From PSRJ01 sp963825305 (GTDB taxonomy: Bacteria > Acidobacteriota > Terriglobia > Bryobacterales > Bryobacteraceae), in NCBI GenBank assembly GCA_963825305.1, contig CAWGTA010000016.1:248001-312000 (forward strand): 64,000 bases of DNA, read 5' to 3'. Under the pieces are notes generated by a model. The model searched no databases. It had not been told where the DNA came from and worked only from the letters and a program-made list of their open reading frames with translations. Every line of letters starts with the position of its first letter. The stretch's first letter is position 1. The translations under genes and the position numbers were made by a program. Positions 7,608-15,132 of this stretch are shown here, in pieces.

Positions 7608-7991
7608 ATGCTTCCGGAATTCCTAATCCCCGAAACAACCATCCGTGAGGCCGGCGCCGGAGTCGAAGTCAGCCTCGGCGACAATCAGGGTGGCGTGCTC
7701 ATCCTCACCCTGGGAATCACGCGCACTATTGAACAGGAGAGCCTGGACATCGCCGTGTGGGGTTCCGCTGACGGAACCGACTGGGGCGCGAAGCCGCTGG
7801 TTACTTTTCCACAGAAGTTTTATTGCGGCACTTACCAGAACGTGCTCGACCTATCCGAACGCCCTGATGTAAAGTACTTGCGGGCGAACTGGCAGGTGAA
7901 CCGTTGGGGTAAGGGCGAATCCAAACCGCTATTTGAGTTCTACCTGTTCGTCAAAGAATTGCAGCACGAGACCCTGGCGATGGGTGCCTGA
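7608..7991 (+). CDS. Conserved hypothetical protein (acidobacterial)
   Basis: A 127-residue soluble protein without signal peptide or membrane segment. It contains well-formed beta-strand stretches (GVLILTLGITRTIEQESLDI and AVWGSADGTDWG) followed by an aromatic C-terminal half (FPQKFYCGTYQNVLDL, LFEFYLFVKEL). From memory, close relatives are common in Acidobacteriota, but I know no function. I chose ATG 7608 over 7581 because GGTGGAG lies 5 to 11 bases upstream. It follows the aminotransferase by 33 bp and is probably cotranscribed with it. A jelly-roll-like or carbohydrate-binding-like fold is possible but unproven. Confidence 0.75.
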   Translation: MLPEFLIPETTIREAGAGVEVSLGDNQGGVLILTLGITRTIEQESLDIAVWGSADGTDWGAKPLVTFPQKFYCGTYQNVLDLSERPDVKYLRANWQVNRWGKGESKPLFEFYLFVKELQHETLAMGA

Positions 7992-8029
7992 AGGCCCGAC
8001 GCCCCGCAGCGCATTCTTCTTAAACCAGA

Positions 8030-8049
8030 CACAGGCCGGGAGACCTGTG
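8030..8049. repeat. 20-bp hairpin repeat, family C, copy 1
   Basis: CACAGGCCGGGAGACCTGTG pairs over 8 bp with one mismatch around a 4-nt loop. The stop side of the cupin gene (8050) adjoins it, and the plus-strand gene ends at 7991, so it sits between convergent gene ends. A better paired copy is at 63662-63681, also between convergent ends. A role as a bidirectional terminator is inferred. Confidence 0.65.
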
Positions 8050-8382
8050 CTACCCTCCGCGCGACTGCTTATACATCGAGAGAAGCATGACTACCGGTGT
8101 CCGCGCCACGATTCCGTGCTGTAACTGCGGCGTCATGTGGACGAAGGCGCCTGCCTTAACGTCGTGCCCGTCTTCTCCTAGTGTGAGCCGCGCTTCCCCG
8201 CTCACGATATAGAGCGATGCGGCCATGGGTGCCGTGTGTGCTGAAAGCTCCTGCCCTTCCGCAAAACCGAAAAGCACCACCTTGACGTGATCGTCGTGAT
8301 ACAGCGTGCGGCTGAGAATGCCATTGGCCGGAATCTGCGCTTCCGCCTCGAGGCTCGCATAAAACGTATAGAGGTCGCTCAT
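8050..8382 (-). CDS. Cupin-domain protein
   Basis: A 110-residue small beta-barrel (cupin 2) protein. It starts MSDLYTFYASLEAEAQIP at 8382 although the frame is open to 8562, because the upstream part lies antisense to mqnC. Cupin motif 1 is degenerate (GFAEGQELSAHTAPMAASLY, with a single His); motif 2 is clearer (GAFVHMTPQLQHGIVA). Such proteins bind a metal and act as small sensors, isomerases or dioxygenase-like enzymes; the reduced metal ligands make catalysis uncertain. It is divergent from mqnC with a 70-bp gap. Confidence 0.8.
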   Translation of the reverse strand: MSDLYTFYASLEAEAQIPANGILSRTLYHDDHVKVVLFGFAEGQELSAHTAPMAASLYIVSGEARLTLGEDGHDVKAGAFVHMTPQLQHGIVARTPVVMLLSMYKQSRGG

Positions 8383-8452
8383 GGTTCCAGTGTCCCCCAG
8401 GTGCGGCCGCAGTCCGGTGACCGAAGTCACGGCGTTTGCTATCTTGTAGGAA

Positions 8453-9484
8453 ATGATCACACGCGAAGAGGCGCTGGATTTGTTCCGGTCTGATGACCTG
8501 ATCGGCATTGGGATGGAGGCCGACGCAGTGCGCCGGAAATGGCATCCCGAAGGCATCGTCACCTATATCATCGATCGCAACATCAACTACACGAACTTCT
8601 GCACGGAGTATTGCACGTTCTGCGCGTTCTACCGGCCCATGGGCCACGCGGAAGGCTACATCCTTTCGAAGGATGTGATCTTCGACAAGATTCAGGAGAC
8701 CATCGACCTGGGCGGCACCGGCGTGCTCATGCAGGGCGGCCTGCACCCCGACCTGAAGATCGAATGGTACGAGGACCTCTTCCGCAGCATCAAGCAGCGC
8801 TTCTCCATACACCTCCACTGCCTCTCGGCTCCCGAGGTCACCAACATTGCCGAAGTAAGCGGGTTGAGCCTGCGCGACACCATCGCCCGCTTGCGCGATT
8901 CCGGGCTAGATTCAATTCCCGGTGGCGGCGCCGAGATTCTGGACGACGCGGTGCGTCAGCGCATCAGCCGCCTCAAATGCAATGTGCAGGAGTGGGTGGA
9001 CGTGCACCGTACCGCCCACCAACTGGGCATGCGGACCACCGCGACCATGATGTTCGGATGCGGCGAAACTTTCGAGCAGCGCATGAACCACCTGGAACTG
9101 GTGCGCAACCTGCAAGAGGAGACCGGAGGCTTCACGGCTTTCATCCCCTGGCCTTTCCAGCGGGAGAACACGTCACTGGGCCACTTCATCAAGGAAGAAG
9201 CGACCGCCGTGGAATATCTTCAGATGCTGGCCATCTCGCGCATTTTTCTGGACAACATCGAGCACATTCAGTCGTCGTGGGTAACGCCGGGCCTCAAGAC
9301 CTGTCAGATGGGCCTGCGGTTTGGGGGCAATGACGTAGGCAGCATCATGATCGAGGAAAACGTGGTTTCCGCAGCCGGCGCGCATCACCGCGCCAGCGAA
9401 GAGGAACTGCGGCGGTTGATTCGGGACGCGGGCTTCGTTCCCAAGCAGCGGGACACGCTGTACCGGACGTACTTCCTGAACTGA
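8453..9484 (+). CDS. mqnC: Cyclic dehypoxanthinyl futalosine synthase MqnC
   Basis: A 343-residue radical-SAM enzyme of the futalosine menaquinone pathway, which cyclises dehypoxanthinyl futalosine. The [4Fe-4S] ligands are Cys50, Cys54 and Cys57 in CTEYCTFC, after the family motif IIDRNINYTNF. MQGGLHPDL, SIPGGGAEIL and the RTTATMMFGCGE segment are all typical of MqnC rather than MqnE or CofH. The C-terminus (GNDVGSIMIEENVV, HRASEEEL) is complete. With ubiE/menG at the left edge, two steps of the same pathway are in this window, although 8 kb apart. The enzyme is cytosolic. Confidence 0.93.
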   Translation: MITREEALDLFRSDDLIGIGMEADAVRRKWHPEGIVTYIIDRNINYTNFCTEYCTFCAFYRPMGHAEGYILSKDVIFDKIQETIDLGGTGVLMQGGLHPDLKIEWYEDLFRSIKQRFSIHLHCLSAPEVTNIAEVSGLSLRDTIARLRDSGLDSIPGGGAEILDDAVRQRISRLKCNVQEWVDVHRTAHQLGMRTTATMMFGCGETFEQRMNHLELVRNLQEETGGFTAFIPWPFQRENTSLGHFIKEEATAVEYLQMLAISRIFLDNIEHIQSSWVTPGLKTCQMGLRFGGNDVGSIMIEENVVSAAGAHHRASEEELRRLIRDAGFVPKQRDTLYRTYFLN

Positions 9485-9496
9485 TCAAAGTGGGGC

Positions 9497-9532
9497 CGGC
9501 CCTTCGGGGCCGTCGCCGCGCTTCTGCGCGGC
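9497..9532 (+). terminator. Tandem hairpins after mqnC, one with UUCG loop
   Basis: Two adjacent GC stems follow the mqnC stop by 12 bp. The first is CGGCCC (9497-9502), loop TTCG, GGGCCG (9507-9512), giving the extra-stable C(UUCG)G tetraloop in RNA. The second is GCCGCGC (9515-9521), loop TTCT, GCGCGGC (9526-9532). No T-run follows, so transcript stabilisation or factor-assisted termination is as likely as classical intrinsic termination. Confidence 0.55.
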
Positions 9533-9579
9533 GCAACAGCGGGAACCCATGGCAGGGGAAGGCCTGCTCCCGCAACGCA

Positions 9580-9768
9580 TCAACCGGGGAGAGACGCCAC
9601 GATTTCGTCGAGGCGGGCAATCATCTGATCCATGCGTTCGCCCACACCTCGGATTTTCCGCTTCAACGATTCTTCCATGTCAACGATGAGTGTCGTCAGC
9701 GTTTGGAATTGTTGATCCAACTGCTCTCGGTTTGCCTGGAACTCACGGGCTCCTGGGCCATACTCCAA
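9580..9768 (-). CDS. Small coiled-coil protein
   Basis: A 62-residue ORF starting 2 bp after the stop of the epimerase gene on the same strand, so it would be the last gene of that transcript. The sequence EQLDQQFQTLTTLIVDMEES has hydrophobic residues spaced as in a short coiled coil, and the rest is charged. No membrane segment or signal is seen. Function is unknown; similar short coiled-coil ORFs occur in Acidobacteriota. Its position and amphipathic pattern argue for a real gene, but its short length leaves doubt. Confidence 0.5.
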   Translation of the reverse strand: MEYGPGAREFQANREQLDQQFQTLTTLIVDMEESLKRKIRGVGERMDQMIARLDEIVASLPG

Positions 9769-9770
9769 TC

Positions 9771-10772
9771 CTATACGCTGGCCGGCGAACCCGTCTTGGC
9801 CATCGCCAAAACCCGGTCGTCAAAGTCGAATCCGGCGGTTCGGGATTTATGGTTGCGCGTGTACCACCGGTAAGTCTCTTTCAGCCCGGCCTCGAGCGGC
9901 GTCAGCTTCATCTTTAGCACGCGTGTGACCTTGCCGATATTCTCCGTAATGGGAGGCACGTCGTAGTATTCACCGAAGTAGTAAGGCTCGTCCATGGCAT
10001 TGCCGCCGGCTTGCGCGATTACATCGCGGGGCACGCGCACCAGGGTGGCTTCCGTGCCGGCGACCTTGGCCAGTTTCTCCACCAGTTCGAACTGCGTTAC
10101 CGGCTTGGGGTCGCCGATGTTGAACGCTTCGCCCACGGCCCGAGGCTCTTCCAGGGCGCGCACCATCGCACGTACCAGGTCGTGCACGTACACGAACTGC
10201 ATGAGGCGGTGGCCATCACCAGGAATGATGATGGGACGCCCGGCGCGCAGGCGGTCCCAGAAGAATTGCTCACGGTAGAACGGATTTCCGGGGCCGTAGA
10301 TAAAGGGAGGCCGGAACGTCACCACCGGCAGCCCGGTCTGGGCGTGCATGCGGAAGAGCCGCCGTTCGGTGCTCGCCTTATGCCGGATGTACGGATTGGA
10401 GTGGTAGTCGGGCGCCAGCGGATCGCTCTCCTTGTGATTCAACCCGTCCCCATACGCCGCCACGCTCGACATGAAGATGTAGCGGCTCAGACGCGTGCCG
10501 CCGCACGCCCGCACGGTAGCCTCCACCTGCGCGGCGCTGGTGCCGCGTTCCCAATCGTAGACGTTGTCGTAGACCGCTTCAAAACGGCGGCCCGCCAGCG
10601 CCTCGTTGAGGGAAGTGGCATCGTTGCGGTCAGCCACGAGATTCTCCACCCGCCGCCCCAGTTCGTGCTTGGGCTTGCGGTGCAGAACCGCCACGTCGTG
10701 GCCCGCCTTCACTAACTCTTCCACCAGGAGTCGCCCAATGAACAGCGTTCCCCCGATGACCAGTACTTTCAT
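9771..10772 (-). CDS. NAD-dependent epimerase/dehydratase family protein
   Basis: A 333-residue extended SDR. The N-terminal nucleotide-binding motif is GGTLFIG (residues 7-13) after the strand MKVLVI. The usual YxxxK is replaced by a weaker SNPYIRHKASTERRLF segment (Tyr..Lys present: YIRHK). A substrate-side PPFIYGPGNPFYREQFFWDR segment follows. The C-terminal part ends in a KMKLTPLEAGLKETYRW pattern, common in nucleotide-sugar epimerases and in isoflavone-reductase-like proteins from this phylum. The substrate is probably a nucleotide sugar, but no specific enzyme can be named. It has the same orientation as the inositol-phosphate synthase upstream, 81 bp away. Confidence 0.85.
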   Translation of the reverse strand: MKVLVIGGTLFIGRLLVEELVKAGHDVAVLHRKPKHELGRRVENLVADRNDATSLNEALAGRRFEAVYDNVYDWERGTSAAQVEATVRACGGTRLSRYIFMSSVAAYGDGLNHKESDPLAPDYHSNPYIRHKASTERRLFRMHAQTGLPVVTFRPPFIYGPGNPFYREQFFWDRLRAGRPIIIPGDGHRLMQFVYVHDLVRAMVRALEEPRAVGEAFNIGDPKPVTQFELVEKLAKVAGTEATLVRVPRDVIAQAGGNAMDEPYYFGEYYDVPPITENIGKVTRVLKMKLTPLEAGLKETYRWYTRNHKSRTAGFDFDDRVLAMAKTGSPASV

Positions 10773-10853
10773 ACCTCTCCTAGAGATCCTGACGTCGCAG
10801 TGCCGCGAATCGATTCAAAACTGCACGGGGGCGTCTACCAAAAGATACTGCGA

Positions 10854-12173
10854 TTAATCGTAATATTCCAGGCCCAAGTGCGTGATCAGGTCCTCCCCCC
10901 TCATCCAGCGCAGCGTGTTTTTGAGCTTCATGAGCTGGATGAAGACGTCGTGTTCGGGGTAGAGCTCGGGCGCGTGCATGGGCGCTTTGAAATAGAATGA
11001 CAGCCACTCCTGGATGCCGCGCATCCCCGCGCGCTGGGCTAAGTCCATGAACAATACGATGTCCAGTACCAGCGGCGCCGCCAGGATCGAGTCGCGGCAC
11101 AGAAAATCAATCTTGATCTGCATCGGATAGCCGAGCCAGCCGAAGATATCGATGTTGTCCCATCCCTCTTTGGCGTCGCCGCGCGGGGGGTAGTACTCAA
11201 TACGAACTTTATGGTAGAAGTCGCCGTACAGATCGGGATAAAGCTTGCCTTGCAGGATGTACTCCAGGGCCGACGACTTGCTGACCTCTTTCGACCGGAA
11301 GGAGCCCGGGTCGTCCAGTACCTCGCCGTCGCGATTTCCCAGGATGTTGGTGGAAAACCACCCGTTGAGGCCCAGCATGCGGGACTTGAGGCCGGGCGCG
11401 ATCAGCGTCTTCATGAACGTCTGGCCGCTCTTAAAATCCTTGCCCGCCACCGGCAGGTTCTTCTCGCGTGCCAGTTCCAGCAGCGCCGGGGTGTCCGTGG
11501 TCATGTGCGGCGCGCCATTGGCAAAGGCCACGCCGGACTTCAACGCCGCGTAGGCGTAGATCTGGCTGGGCGAGATCTCAGCATCGTTCTTCTGCAAGCC
11601 GCATTCGAAATCCTTCAAGGTGGCGTGCACCGGCGCGGCCTGGTGGAACACTTCGGTGGACGCGCACCAAATCATGGTGGTGCGCGAGACACCAGTCCGT
11701 TTCTGGAACTGCCGGATGTCGTCCATCAGCATTTCGGCGTGCTCCATTTTGGACCCGGGAGCCTTGACGTTGGGACCATTGAGCCGTTTGACAAAATCCT
11801 GATTGAACACCGCCTTCATCGGCTGGATGGCCGAAAGGGGTTCCTTAAGCTTTTCGAGCAGCGGCAGATCGAGCACGCCGGCTTTGACCGCAGCCTCGTA
11901 GGCATTGTCTTCAAAAATGTCCCACGCCCCCACTTCGATGTCTTCCAGCTTCGCCAGCGGCAGGAAGTCGCGGATCGCCGGGGTGCGCCCTTCGGTACGC
12001 TTGCCAAGCCGGATGGTTCCCAGTTGAGTCAGCGAGCCGATCGGCTTGCCGAGCCCCCGCTTGATAGCCTCCAGGCCGGCCATGAACGTGGTGGTCACCG
12101 CGCCCATGCCAGGGATGAGCACACCTAGTTTTCCTTCGGCGGGCGCAATTTGAACGGCGTCTTTGCTGGGCAA
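10854..12173 (-). CDS. ino1: Inositol-3-phosphate synthase (Ino1)
   Basis: A 439-residue NAD-dependent lyase/isomerase converting glucose 6-phosphate into 1D-myo-inositol 3-phosphate. The Rossmann motif LGVLIPGMGAVTTTF is near residue 17. The conserved inner sequence includes KMEHAEMLMDDIRQF and SGQTFMKTLIAPGLKSRML, where a catalytic lysine lies, and NGWFSTNILGNRDGEVLDDP. The last third has the LCRDSILAAPLVLDIVLFMDLA dimer segment (quoted in two parts of the family pattern). The start codon is TTG at 12173; AAGGAGAGG lies 7 bp upstream, which supports it. The product may serve inositol phospholipids or compatible solutes. The divergent neighbour is the LytTR regulator. Confidence 0.92.
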   Translation of the reverse strand: MPSKDAVQIAPAEGKLGVLIPGMGAVTTTFMAGLEAIKRGLGKPIGSLTQLGTIRLGKRTEGRTPAIRDFLPLAKLEDIEVGAWDIFEDNAYEAAVKAGVLDLPLLEKLKEPLSAIQPMKAVFNQDFVKRLNGPNVKAPGSKMEHAEMLMDDIRQFQKRTGVSRTTMIWCASTEVFHQAAPVHATLKDFECGLQKNDAEISPSQIYAYAALKSGVAFANGAPHMTTDTPALLELAREKNLPVAGKDFKSGQTFMKTLIAPGLKSRMLGLNGWFSTNILGNRDGEVLDDPGSFRSKEVSKSSALEYILQGKLYPDLYGDFYHKVRIEYYPPRGDAKEGWDNIDIFGWLGYPMQIKIDFLCRDSILAAPLVLDIVLFMDLAQRAGMRGIQEWLSFYFKAPMHAPELYPEHDVFIQLMKLKNTLRWMRGEDLITHLGLEYYD

Positions 12174-12199
12174 GGTCAGACCTCTCCTTCAGGGTGAAA

Positions 12200-12208
12200 T
12201 GTTATAAT
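12200..12208 (+). promoter_or_regulatory. Extended -10 promoter for the LytTR regulator
   Basis: TGTTATAAT at 12200-12208 is a perfect extended -10 element (TGnTATAAT). No good -35 is present at the proper spacing, as expected for this class. Transcription would start about 12214-12216, only a few bases before the ATG at 12218, so the mRNA would be leaderless or nearly so. Confidence 0.55.
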
Positions 12209-12217
12209 ACCAACTCC

Positions 12218-13003
12218 ATGCGAGACCGCGCGACCGCCACCCTCACGGCCATAGTTGTGGACGATGAGAAGCTGGCCTGCGAAGAGCTCTCCTATCTCTT
12301 AAAGGATTTCCCGGAAGTTGAAGTAATTGCAACTGCTTCCAACGGCCTGGAGGCCGTGGATCTGATCCGGAAACTGGAGCCGGAACTGGTTTTTTTGGAC
12401 GTCCACATGCCGGGTTTGGATGGCATTGGCGCCGTGCGCCGGCTGCGCGAACGGGACGCCGATCTGCCGTATTTCGTTTTCGTGACGGCCTACGATCAGC
12501 ACGCTGTTGAGGCGTTCCGCCTGGAAGCCTTAGACTATCTGCTCAAGCCGGTAGACCGCGGAAGGCTGGCGGAAACCATCGAGCGCGCCCGGCGGGGCAT
12601 CCAGGAGAAGAAGACCACCGGCGTTTCCGCCGGCGGAGGAACCGCTGCCAAACCTGTAGCGGCGCCGCGCAGCAAGCTGCTGGTCCGGGCGAACAGCCGT
12701 AACTTCATTGTGGACGCCAACGAAGTGATCTACGCCACCATCGACAACGGCCTGATCACCCTGGTGACGACCAATCTGGAAGGTCAATCCAACTACCGGA
12801 CCATTGAAGACCTGCAGGCCAACCTGGATCGGGACATGTTCTGGCGAGTGCACCGGTCCTACCTGGTCAACATCAACCGGATCAAGGAAGTGGTGCCGTG
12901 GTTCAAGTCGAGCTATCAACTCCGCATGGACGACCGCAAGCACACCGAGGTGCCGGTGAGCCGCGTGCAGACCCGGCGGCTGCGCGAGTTGTTCAAGCTG
13001 TAG
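12218..13003 (+). CDS. LytR/AlgR-type response regulator (receiver + LytTR)
   Basis: A 261-residue two-domain transcription factor. The receiver (about 10-125) has the acidic pair DD (15-16), phosphoacceptor Asp61 in VFLDVHMPGLDG, the conserved Thr in FVTAYDQHA and Lys in LLKPVD. A Gly/Ala/Lys linker follows (VSAGGGTAAKPVAAPRS). The C-terminal LytTR DNA-binding domain (about 160-261) shows NYRTIEDLQANL, FWRVHRSYLVNINRIKEV and VPVSRVQTRRLRELF. No histidine kinase is adjacent. ATG 12218 is preferred over GTG 12194 because of the -10 element just upstream. It may regulate the divergent ino1 or the motAB pair downstream, but this is only proximity. Confidence 0.92.
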   Translation: MRDRATATLTAIVVDDEKLACEELSYLLKDFPEVEVIATASNGLEAVDLIRKLEPELVFLDVHMPGLDGIGAVRRLRERDADLPYFVFVTAYDQHAVEAFRLEALDYLLKPVDRGRLAETIERARRGIQEKKTTGVSAGGGTAAKPVAAPRSKLLVRANSRNFIVDANEVIYATIDNGLITLVTTNLEGQSNYRTIEDLQANLDRDMFWRVHRSYLVNINRIKEVVPWFKSSYQLRMDDRKHTEVPVSRVQTRRLRELFKL

Positions 13004-13008
13004 CCGCA

Positions 13009-13028
13009 CCGGCGGCAAAGACCGCCGG
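13009..13028. terminator. Hairpin between convergent LytTR and motB genes
   Basis: CCGGCGG (13009-13015), loop CAAAGA, CCGCCGG (13022-13028) pairs perfectly over 7 bp. It lies between the end of the regulator (13003) and the end of motB (13065). No T-run is present, so the terminator call is tentative. Confidence 0.5.
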
Positions 13029-13064
13029 CGTTACGTAGCGCTGGCGATCTTGTCGCCGGTGCAG

Positions 13065-13823
13065 TTACTTCTCGCCGTTTTGAAACTTGACCACCACCGA
13101 AATGCGGCGATTGCGCGGATCGTTCGGGTCGGCCGGGTTGAGCAGGTGCTGGTCCGCGAAACCGCGCATTTCCACCACCTGTTCGGGGCGAACGCCGTTG
13201 GCGTGTAACAGGCGGCGTGCGGCATTGGCGCGATCCGCCGCCAGTTCCCAATTCGAGTAACGGCTCTCCGCCGTGGTGTTGCGAAACGGGCGGGCGTCGG
13301 TGTGCCCTTCGATCACCAGGCGGTTGGGCATTTTGCTCAACTCCGCGGCCAGGACCTGGATGAGCCGCTCACCAGCGGGCGTGGGGGCGGGGCCGCCGGT
13401 GACGAAGAACATGCCCTGCTCATTTTCCAGAAGATCGATCCGCAACCCCTCGCCAGTCACGCTGAGCATGACGTTCTTGCTCATTCGCTGAAAATCCGGC
13501 ATCTGCTTCAGGGCCTGCTCGATTCGCGCCTGAATGTCGTGAACTTTTTGCTGGTTGATGGCCAGCCCTTCGCCGGAATTGGCCCCGCCCGCACCCAGTG
13601 TTTTGGTGTAACCCCGCGGATCTTTGAAATAACCCTGTACGGATTGCTTCACCGTGCCGCTGGCGTTCATCATCCACAACACGATGAACAGGGCCATGAG
13701 CGCGGTGACGAAATCGGCGTAGGCCACTTTCCATGCGCCCTTGTGCCTCCCCTCGGGCTGGTAGCGTCGGATGGCAGGAAACGGGAGGTTCGGTGCCTCA
13801 GGCGGAAGCGTCAGCTTCGGCAT
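13065..13823 (-). CDS. motB: Stator protein MotB (OmpA/MotB domain)
   Basis: A 252-residue inner-membrane protein with a peptidoglycan-binding tail. The single transmembrane helix is about residues 36-55 (VAYADFVTALMALFIVLWMM) and holds the ion-binding Asp37. A linker with plug-like amphipathic sequence follows, then the OmpA-like domain with LVIEGHTDARPF and NWELAADRANAARRLL, which binds diaminopimelate in peptidoglycan. ATG 13823 is preceded by AGGAGG, a strong ribosome-binding site inside the end of motA. The motA stop overlaps this start by 26 bp, typical of motAB. No other flagellar genes are in the window, so a flagellar role cannot be proved; related stators also power gliding or Tol/Exb-like processes. 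Confidence 0.9.
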   Translation of the reverse strand: MPKLTLPPEAPNLPFPAIRRYQPEGRHKGAWKVAYADFVTALMALFIVLWMMNASGTVKQSVQGYFKDPRGYTKTLGAGGANSGEGLAINQQKVHDIQARIEQALKQMPDFQRMSKNVMLSVTGEGLRIDLLENEQGMFFVTGGPAPTPAGERLIQVLAAELSKMPNRLVIEGHTDARPFRNTTAESRYSNWELAADRANAARRLLHANGVRPEQVVEMRGFADQHLLNPADPNDPRNRRISVVVKFQNGEK

Positions 13824-14715
13824 GCTCCTCCTGGCCTGGCGGCGCGGGTAACGGCGGGACTTTGGCCTCGCGGCGGATCGTGGTTTCCATTTCGATAAAG
13901 CCGGGCCGGCTCTCGAGCGGAATGGAGCGGCGCCCGAATTCGATCGCCAGCAGCGGCGAGGCTCCCCGCGCGAACGCGACCAATGAAGTACGCAATACCT
14001 GGAGGTACTGCGTTTGGGCTTCGCCCAGGCTTTCCAGGCGAGACGCCAGCGGTCCGACCACGCCATAACACAGCAGAATTCCGAGGAAGGTTCCAACCAG
14101 CGCGGCAGCTACCTTCTCGCCGACCGTTGCGGGCGAGCCGCCGATCGCCTGCATGGTGATGACCACCCCCAGGACCGCCGCCACAATACCCAATCCAGGC
14201 AGGGAGTCGGCCACCGAGGCCAGCGCCGTTACCGGTTCCTGATCGCCGCGCCGCTGGATCTCGATGTCCAGATCCATCAGGTGATCGAGTTCCTGCGCGG
14301 TGGTGACCCCGATCACCAACATACGCAGCGAATCGCACAAGAAGCCCAGCGTGGCCGGATCGTTCAGCAATTCGGGATAGCGCACGAAGAGGCGGCTCTT
14401 GCGGGGCTCCTCAACCTCAGGTTCGAGCCCCATCATGCCCGCGCGCTGGGCATAGACAAACACCTCGTACAGCATACGCAGGCATTTGAGGAACGTTTCG
14501 CGCGTGTGGCGCGGCCGCGCGAAGACGGCCCCAACGCCGCGGGCCATTTTGCGGATCACCTGGGGCCGGTTGGCGACCAGAACAATCCCCAGCGCCGCGC
14601 CGCCCACAATCAACAGCTCGGCGGGTTGCAGCAATACCCAAGGGTTGCCCTTTTCCAGGATGTACCCGCCAAGAATGGCGGCGAAGACCAGACCGATACC
14701 AATAAGAGCGATCAT
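13798..14715 (-). CDS. motA: Stator protein MotA
   Basis: A 305-residue inner-membrane proton/sodium channel subunit with four membrane helices (about 1-20, 29-48, 175-200, 205-230). The two functionally important prolines are in LASVADSLPGLGIV and CYGVVGPLASRLE. The cytoplasmic loop carries charged FVYAQRAGMMGLEPEVEEP. The C-terminus ends with a charged tail that overlaps motB. Together with MotB it forms a stator complex that couples ion flow to torque or to mechanical work. Length is usual for MotA (about 285-300). The gene begins at ATG 14715; the region in front (14716-14773) is short and has no clear promoter. Confidence 0.92.
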   Translation of the reverse strand: MIALIGIGLVFAAILGGYILEKGNPWVLLQPAELLIVGGAALGIVLVANRPQVIRKMARGVGAVFARPRHTRETFLKCLRMLYEVFVYAQRAGMMGLEPEVEEPRKSRLFVRYPELLNDPATLGFLCDSLRMLVIGVTTAQELDHLMDLDIEIQRRGDQEPVTALASVADSLPGLGIVAAVLGVVITMQAIGGSPATVGEKVAAALVGTFLGILLCYGVVGPLASRLESLGEAQTQYLQVLRTSLVAFARGASPLLAIEFGRRSIPLESRPGFIEMETTIRREAKVPPLPAPPGQEEHAEADASA

Positions 14716-14773
14716 AATGCCGGCGGCCTACCCCTCCAGCTCTCTTATCGGTCAGTATTGAGATTGAGGAGTC

Positions 14774-14968
14774 TTAAATCAGGCCGGGGACGCCGAAGCC
14801 CTTGGTGACTTCGCCCCGAAACCAGCGGCGCACACTCAAAGTGGCGGCGTGGATTTCGTCGTCGTGGGGTCCCAGACAGATCCGGCATTCGGCGGTGCGG
14901 GCGTTCAGTAGCGCCGGCTGCACCTCTAGCGGTTCGGCAATCAGAGTGGCGGGTAGTTGTGGGTTCAT
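14774..14968 (-). CDS. Small conserved 'CRICLG' protein
   Basis: A 64-residue protein starting MNPQLPATL at 14968. It contains CRICLGPHDDEIHAATLSVR, a two-cysteine motif followed by acidic and histidine residues, then WFRGEVTKGF. The spacing (Cys-x2-Cys, with His 5 and 10 residues on) could bind a metal, which is an inference. From memory, similar short proteins occur in Acidobacteriota without known function. No signal peptide or membrane segment. It lies upstream of motA on the same strand with a 58-bp gap and could be cotranscribed. Confidence 0.65.
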   Translation of the reverse strand: MNPQLPATLIAEPLEVQPALLNARTAECRICLGPHDDEIHAATLSVRRWFRGEVTKGFGVPGLI

Positions 14969-15132
14969 ATCGGGTGCTCGCCTGAAATTACTCTGCATGA
15001 CTGCGGCCCTGCAAGATGCACATCGGGTAATCACCGGGCGCTAACTTCCGGTGTTCGGATAGCGCTATCGTCCGCAACCAAAGTACTCGAAATACGGGCG
15101 GCCTTCAAATGGTCTTATGAGGGCAGAGAAGC

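Noticed and set aside
9490..9873. Plus-strand ORF of 127 codons
   Set aside because: It is antisense to the small coiled-coil gene and the end of the epimerase.
11211..12128. Long plus-strand open frame of 305 codons opposite ino1
   Set aside because: It is the antisense of ino1, with no domain-like sequence; high GC makes such frames common (others: 4233-4952, 6333-7229, 15145-16227, 19399-20088, 32139-33149).
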